This document shows, one piece after another, positions 60,678 through 64,000 of a stretch of DNA of 64,000 nt. The stretch is from Pseudonocardia halophobica. GTDB lineage: Bacteria > Actinomycetota > Actinomycetes > Mycobacteriales > Pseudonocardiaceae. Both the position numbers and the translations under genes were made by a program. Position 1 is the stretch's first letter, and each line of letters begins with the position of its first letter. The stretch covers positions 30,566-94,565 of the forward strand of contig NZ_BSFQ01000026.1 in assembly GCF_027922425.1 (NCBI RefSeq). Reading direction: 5' to 3'. The notes below the pieces were generated by a model, which ran no database searches, had not been told where the DNA came from, and saw only the letters and a program-made list of their open reading frames with translations.

Positions 60678-60750
60678 GACGGCAGGATCCGGCGCATCCG
60701 AGTTGCCGCATAGTTCCGAAAATGAACCGGGCCGAGGAGGATGTGCGGCC

Positions 60751-61434
60751 ATGTCCCGCTACGGCCAGTACTGCCCCATCACGCGGTCGCTGGAGATCCT
60801 GGGCGACCGGTGGACCCTGCTCGTGATCCGCGACCTGCTCGTCGGCGCCACCCGGTTCAACGAGCTCGCCCGGGGGCTGCCCGGGATGTCCCGGGCGCTG
60901 CTCTCGAAGCGGCTCGGCCAGCTCGAACGCGCCGGTCTCGTGGTGCACGCCGACGGCGCGTACCACCCGACGCCCGCCTGCGAGGAGCTGATGCCGCTGC
61001 TCTTCGGCCTCGCGGAGTGGGGCGCGCGGTGGGCCTTCGGGGAACCGCGACCGGACGAGCTGGACCCCACCACGCTCATGTGGTGGATCCGCGGCGGCAT
61101 CGACCCGGCGCCCTTCGGGCCGAAGCGGACGGTGCTGCACGTCCACGTGCCGGACGGCCGGCGCCGCCGGTACTGGTTCGTGATCCAGCCGCACGACGTC
61201 TCGCTGTGCTTCACCGACCCCGGCCACGAGGTCGACGCGGTCATCGAGGCCCCGCTCGGCGTGCTCTACCAGGTGTGGGACGGCGCGCTCGACCTCGCCG
61301 CGGTCCGCGGCGACGGGCGGCTGTCACTGACCGGGCGCCGGGACGTGGTGCTGCGGCTGCCCGACGCCCTGCGCCTGAGCCCGGTCGCCCCGTACGTCCG
61401 CCGCGGGATGGCGCGCGCCGTCGCCGCCGGCTGA
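60751..61434 (+). CDS. HxlR-family transcriptional regulator
   Basis: 227 residues: winged helix of HxlR type (YCPITRSLEILGDRWTLLVIRDLL with its Cys, FNELARGLPGMSRALLSKRL) followed by a C-terminal SCP2-like ligand-binding domain (DVSLCFTDPGHEVDAVIEAPL, LYQVWDGALDL). Regulators with this tail usually control adjacent flavoprotein or lipid-metabolism genes. ATG 60751 follows GAGGAGG. Divergent from the acyl-CoA dehydrogenase-like gene. Confidence 0.9.
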   Translation: MSRYGQYCPITRSLEILGDRWTLLVIRDLLVGATRFNELARGLPGMSRALLSKRLGQLERAGLVVHADGAYHPTPACEELMPLLFGLAEWGARWAFGEPRPDELDPTTLMWWIRGGIDPAPFGPKRTVLHVHVPDGRRRRYWFVIQPHDVSLCFTDPGHEVDAVIEAPLGVLYQVWDGALDLAAVRGDGRLSLTGRRDVVLRLPDALRLSPVAPYVRRGMARAVAAG

Positions 61435-61437
61435 TCA

Positions 61438-61485
61438 CCCTGTGAGTGGCGATAGTCGCTATAGCGACTATCGCCACTCACAGGG
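61438..61485. terminator. Perfect 48-bp palindrome, bidirectional terminator
   Basis: Arms of 24 bases (61438-61461 and 61462-61485) pair without any mismatch or spacer. It fills the 53-base gap between the convergent HxlR and Nudix genes, starting 3 bases after one stop and ending 3 bases before the other. Confidence 0.85.
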
Positions 61486-61487
61486 GT

Positions 61488-62123
61488 TCAGGACTTGCGC
61501 TTCGCGAAGGCGGTCGGGCGGTCCGGCCACGGCGCGTCGGTCGGCCGGGGCTCACCGTGCCCGTCCCGCACGGCCTGCAGGGCGAGGACGCCCGCGACGG
61601 CCGTGGCGTTGACGATCTCGCCGCGCAACGCCATGTCGACCGCCTCGGCGAGCGGGATCCAGCGCAGCTCGAGCTCGGACTCCTCGTCGTCGCCCAGATC
61701 GGGCCGGTCGACCTCGGTCAGGCCGGTGGCCAGGAAGACCCGGATGGCCTCCTCGGAGAAGCCCGGCGAGGGCACGGCGTCGACCAGCACCGACCAGTGC
61801 TCGGCCGCCAGGCCGACCTCCTCGGCGAGCTCCCGGGCGGCCGCGGCGACCGGGTCCTCGCCGGCGTGGTCCAGCAGCCCGGCCGGCATCTCCCACAGCC
61901 GGCGCCGCACGGCGTGCCGGTACTGCAGGATCATCATCAGCCGGTCCTGCTCGTCGACCGCGGCGATCGCGACCGCCCCGGGGTGCTCGACGATCTCGCG
62001 GGTCGCCTCCCGGCCGCCGGGCATGCGGACGGTGTCCGCCCGGACGGCCATCACGCGGCCCTCGTAGATGTCCCGCGAGGCGGTGATCGGGAAGTCGTGC
62101 GTGCCGGGGGTGCTCCGGCTCAC
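61488..62123 (-). CDS. Nudix hydrolase, ADP-ribose pyrophosphatase type
   Basis: 211 residues. The Nudix box GLLDHAGEDPVAAAARELAEEVGL contains the REUxEExGU core, preceded by QYRHAVRRRLWEMPAG as in ADP-ribose pyrophosphatases. It hydrolyses ADP-ribose or similar nucleoside diphosphate derivatives. GTG 62123 overlaps the pyrG stop by three bases, a pairing common in actinobacteria. Confidence 0.93.
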   Translation of the reverse strand: MSRSTPGTHDFPITASRDIYEGRVMAVRADTVRMPGGREATREIVEHPGAVAIAAVDEQDRLMMILQYRHAVRRRLWEMPAGLLDHAGEDPVAAAARELAEEVGLAAEHWSVLVDAVPSPGFSEEAIRVFLATGLTEVDRPDLGDDEESELELRWIPLAEAVDMALRGEIVNATAVAGVLALQAVRDGHGEPRPTDAPWPDRPTAFAKRKS

Positions 62124-63874
62124 GAACCCACCTCGGCCGGCTCGGTGGCCGCGGCCCCGGCCCGCTCGGTCCGCTCCGCCTTGCCGTTGGACTTTGCCCG
62201 GGACGGCATCTCGACGGGGAGCCGGTCCTCGGCGTTGTACCGCAGGGCCGCCTTCACGAAGGCCGCGAACAGCGGGTGCGGGCGGGTCGGGCGGCTCTTC
62301 AGCTCCGGGTGCGCCTGGGTGCCCACGAAGAACGGGTGCGTCTCGGCGGGCAGCTCGACGAACTCGACGAGCTTCCCGTCCGGCGAGGTGCCGCCGAACA
62401 CCAGCCCGGCCTCGGTGAGCCGGTCCCGGTAGCCGTTGTTGACCTCGTAGCGGTGCCGGTGCCGCTCGGACACCTCGCGGCTGCTGTACGCCTTCGCGAC
62501 GACGCTGCCCTCCCCCAGCGCGGCCGGGTAGGCGCCGAGCCGCATGGTCCCGCCCATGTCCCGCTCGCCGGCGACGACGTCGAGCTGCTCGGCCATCGTC
62601 GAGATCACCGGGTGCGGGGTGCGCGGGTCGAACTCGCTGGAGCTGGCGCCCTCGAGGCCGGCCAGGTTCCGCGCGGCCTCGATCACCATGCACTGCAGGC
62701 CCAGGCACAGCCCCAGCGTGGGGATGCCGCGGGTGCGGGCGTGGGTGATCGCGCCGAGCTTGCCCTCGATGCCGCGGATGCCGAACCCGCCCGGGATCAG
62801 CACGCCGTCGACGCCCTCCAGGGCGCTCGCGGCGCCGGACGGGGTCTCACAGTCGTCCGAGACGACCCAGCGGATCTCGACCTTGGCGCGGTGCGCGAAA
62901 CCGCCGGCGCGCAGGGCCTCGGTGACGGAGAGGTAGGCGTCGGGCAGGTCGACGTACTTGCCGACCAGCGCGATCGTGACCTTCTCGTCCGGGTTGTGCA
63001 CGCGGTCGAGCAGGTCGCCCCAGACGGTCCAGTCGACGTCCCGGAACGGCAGTCCGAGCCGACGCACCACGTACGCGTCGAGCGCCTCGCGGTGCAGCAC
63101 CCGCGGGATGTCGTAGATCGACGGGGCGTCGGGGCAGGCCGCGACGCCGTCCACCTCGACGTCGCACATCAGCGAGATCTTGCGCTTCATCGCGTCCGGG
63201 ATCTCCCGGTCCGCGCGCAGGACCAGCGCGTCGGGCTGGATACCGATGTTGCGCAGCGCGGCGACGGAGTGCTGCGTGGGCTTGGTCTTCAGCTCGCCCG
63301 ACGGCGCCAGGTACGGCACCAGCGAGACGTGCAGGAAGAAGCAGTTGTCCCGGCCGACCTCGTGGCGCACCTGGCGGGCCGCCTCGACGAACGGGAGCGA
63401 CTCGATGTCGCCGATGGTGCCGCCGACCTCGGTGATCACGACGTCCGGGACGACGCCGTCGGCGTCGGGCTCCGCCATCGCGAGGATGCGGTCCTTGATC
63501 TCGTTCGTGATGTGCGGGATGACCTGGACGGTGTCGCCCAGGTACTCGCCGCGTCGCTCCTTGGCGATGACCTCGGAGTACACCTGGCCGGTGGTGACGT
63601 TGGCCCGGCCGTGCAGGTCCCGGTCGAGGAACCGCTCGTAGTGACCGATGTCCAGGTCCGTCTCGGCGCCGTCCTCGGTGACGAAGACCTCGCCGTGCTG
63701 GAACGGGTTCATCGTCCCGGGGTCGACGTTCAGGTACGGGTCGAGCTTCTGCATCGTGACCCGGAGCCCGCGCGCGGTGAGCAGCTGGCCGAGGGACGAC
63801 GCGGTGAGGCCTTTACCCAGCGAGGATGCGACCCCGCCGGTGACGAACAGATGACGGGTCGCGCGTGTCTGCAC
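62120..63874 (-). CDS. pyrG: CTP synthase
   Basis: 584 residues. N-terminal synthase domain (FVTGGVASSLGKGLTASSLG, LDPYLNVDPGTMNPFQHGEVFVTEDG in parts) and C-terminal glutamine amidotransferase with LGLCLGLQCMVIE (nucleophile Cys) and the His-Glu pair in GTQAHPELKSRP. It converts UTP to CTP with ammonia from glutamine. About 30 C-terminal residues are a Lys/Ala/Glu tail. The start is at the family's conserved RHLFVTGGV. Confidence 0.97.
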   Translation of the reverse strand: MQTRATRHLFVTGGVASSLGKGLTASSLGQLLTARGLRVTMQKLDPYLNVDPGTMNPFQHGEVFVTEDGAETDLDIGHYERFLDRDLHGRANVTTGQVYSEVIAKERRGEYLGDTVQVIPHITNEIKDRILAMAEPDADGVVPDVVITEVGGTIGDIESLPFVEAARQVRHEVGRDNCFFLHVSLVPYLAPSGELKTKPTQHSVAALRNIGIQPDALVLRADREIPDAMKRKISLMCDVEVDGVAACPDAPSIYDIPRVLHREALDAYVVRRLGLPFRDVDWTVWGDLLDRVHNPDEKVTIALVGKYVDLPDAYLSVTEALRAGGFAHRAKVEIRWVVSDDCETPSGAASALEGVDGVLIPGGFGIRGIEGKLGAITHARTRGIPTLGLCLGLQCMVIEAARNLAGLEGASSSEFDPRTPHPVISTMAEQLDVVAGERDMGGTMRLGAYPAALGEGSVVAKAYSSREVSERHRHRYEVNNGYRDRLTEAGLVFGGTSPDGKLVEFVELPAETHPFFVGTQAHPELKSRPTRPHPLFAAFVKAALRYNAEDRLPVEMPSRAKSNGKAERTERAGAAATEPAEVGS

Positions 63875-63954
63875 GGAACTTCAGTGTACCCGGACCCTCC
63901 CGGCAGCCCGGACGGACCGCCCACGCGCGTGTCGCGACCCTTCCCGGAACGCAC

Positions 63955-63997
63955 GAACGGCGCTCTCGCTCACCAGGTGTGAGCGAGAGCGCCGTTC
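63955..63997. terminator. Hairpin terminator at window edge
   Basis: Perfect 19-base arms (63955-63973 and 63979-63997) around a 5-base loop, 80 bases ahead of the pyrG start. It probably ends a gene lying beyond the window. Confidence 0.75.
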
Positions 63998-64000
63998 ACC

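Overview
The window is chromosomal DNA from a very GC-rich actinomycete. Supporting signs are the many GTG starts, start/stop overlaps of the GTGA and ATGA type, an F420-type luciferase-like oxidoreductase, AfsR/SARP-type giant regulators, a possible IdeR/DmdR-type iron box and actinobacterial gene order around der-cmk-rluB-scpBA-parA. A member of the Pseudonocardiaceae is my best guess, but that is inference, not something the sequence proves.

Layout. (1) 0.3-3.8 kb: a cytochrome P450, divergent from a coupled pair made of an uncharacterised AttH/DUF7064-like protein and an APH-type kinase. (2) 3.8-9.3 kb: a catalase-like/alpha-dioxygenase-like heme fusion enzyme, an ECF sigma factor, a TetR-like protein and a small secreted protein. 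The fusion gene and the secreted-protein gene carry nearly identical promoter/operator segments 4.7 kb apart. (3) 9.3-13.1 kb: an unknown protein, a DNA/RNA non-specific endonuclease and a trypsin-like protease fused to an alpha/beta-hydrolase. (4) 13.1-23.1 kb: an FAD oxidoreductase, two giant BTAD/ATPase regulators, a cupin, a small ORF and an SDR. (5) tRNA-Pro(GGG), a two-component system, then a housekeeping run on the minus strand: der, plsC-like, cmk, aroH, rluB, scpB, scpA, parA.

(6) 32.4-55.6 kb: one minus-strand catechol siderophore operon. In transcription order it encodes a 4434-residue NRPS, a siderophore-binding lipoprotein, an EntS-like exporter, DhbA, DhbC, DhbE, isochorismatase, a separate aryl carrier protein, MbtH, a siderophore-interacting reductase, a decayed free-standing condensation domain and a type II thioesterase. 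A candidate iron box lies upstream. The NRPS reads C-A-T-E / C-T / C-A-T / C-A-T-TE. The second module has no adenylation domain; a 42-bp palindromic tandem repeat, read in frame, lies at that junction. The same repeat occurs between genes at 57.6 kb. A-domain pocket residues point to a basic residue (A1), glycine (A2) and N5-hydroxyornithine (A3), so a mixed catecholate-hydroxamate product is expected.

(7) 55.9-64 kb: a DUF4097-like lipoprotein coupled to a XerD-type recombinase, an F420-type LLM oxidoreductase, a DUF1707-TM2 gene broken by a frameshift, an acyl-CoA dehydrogenase-like flavoprotein divergent from an HxlR regulator, a Nudix hydrolase and pyrG. Strong hairpin terminators separate several convergent pairs.
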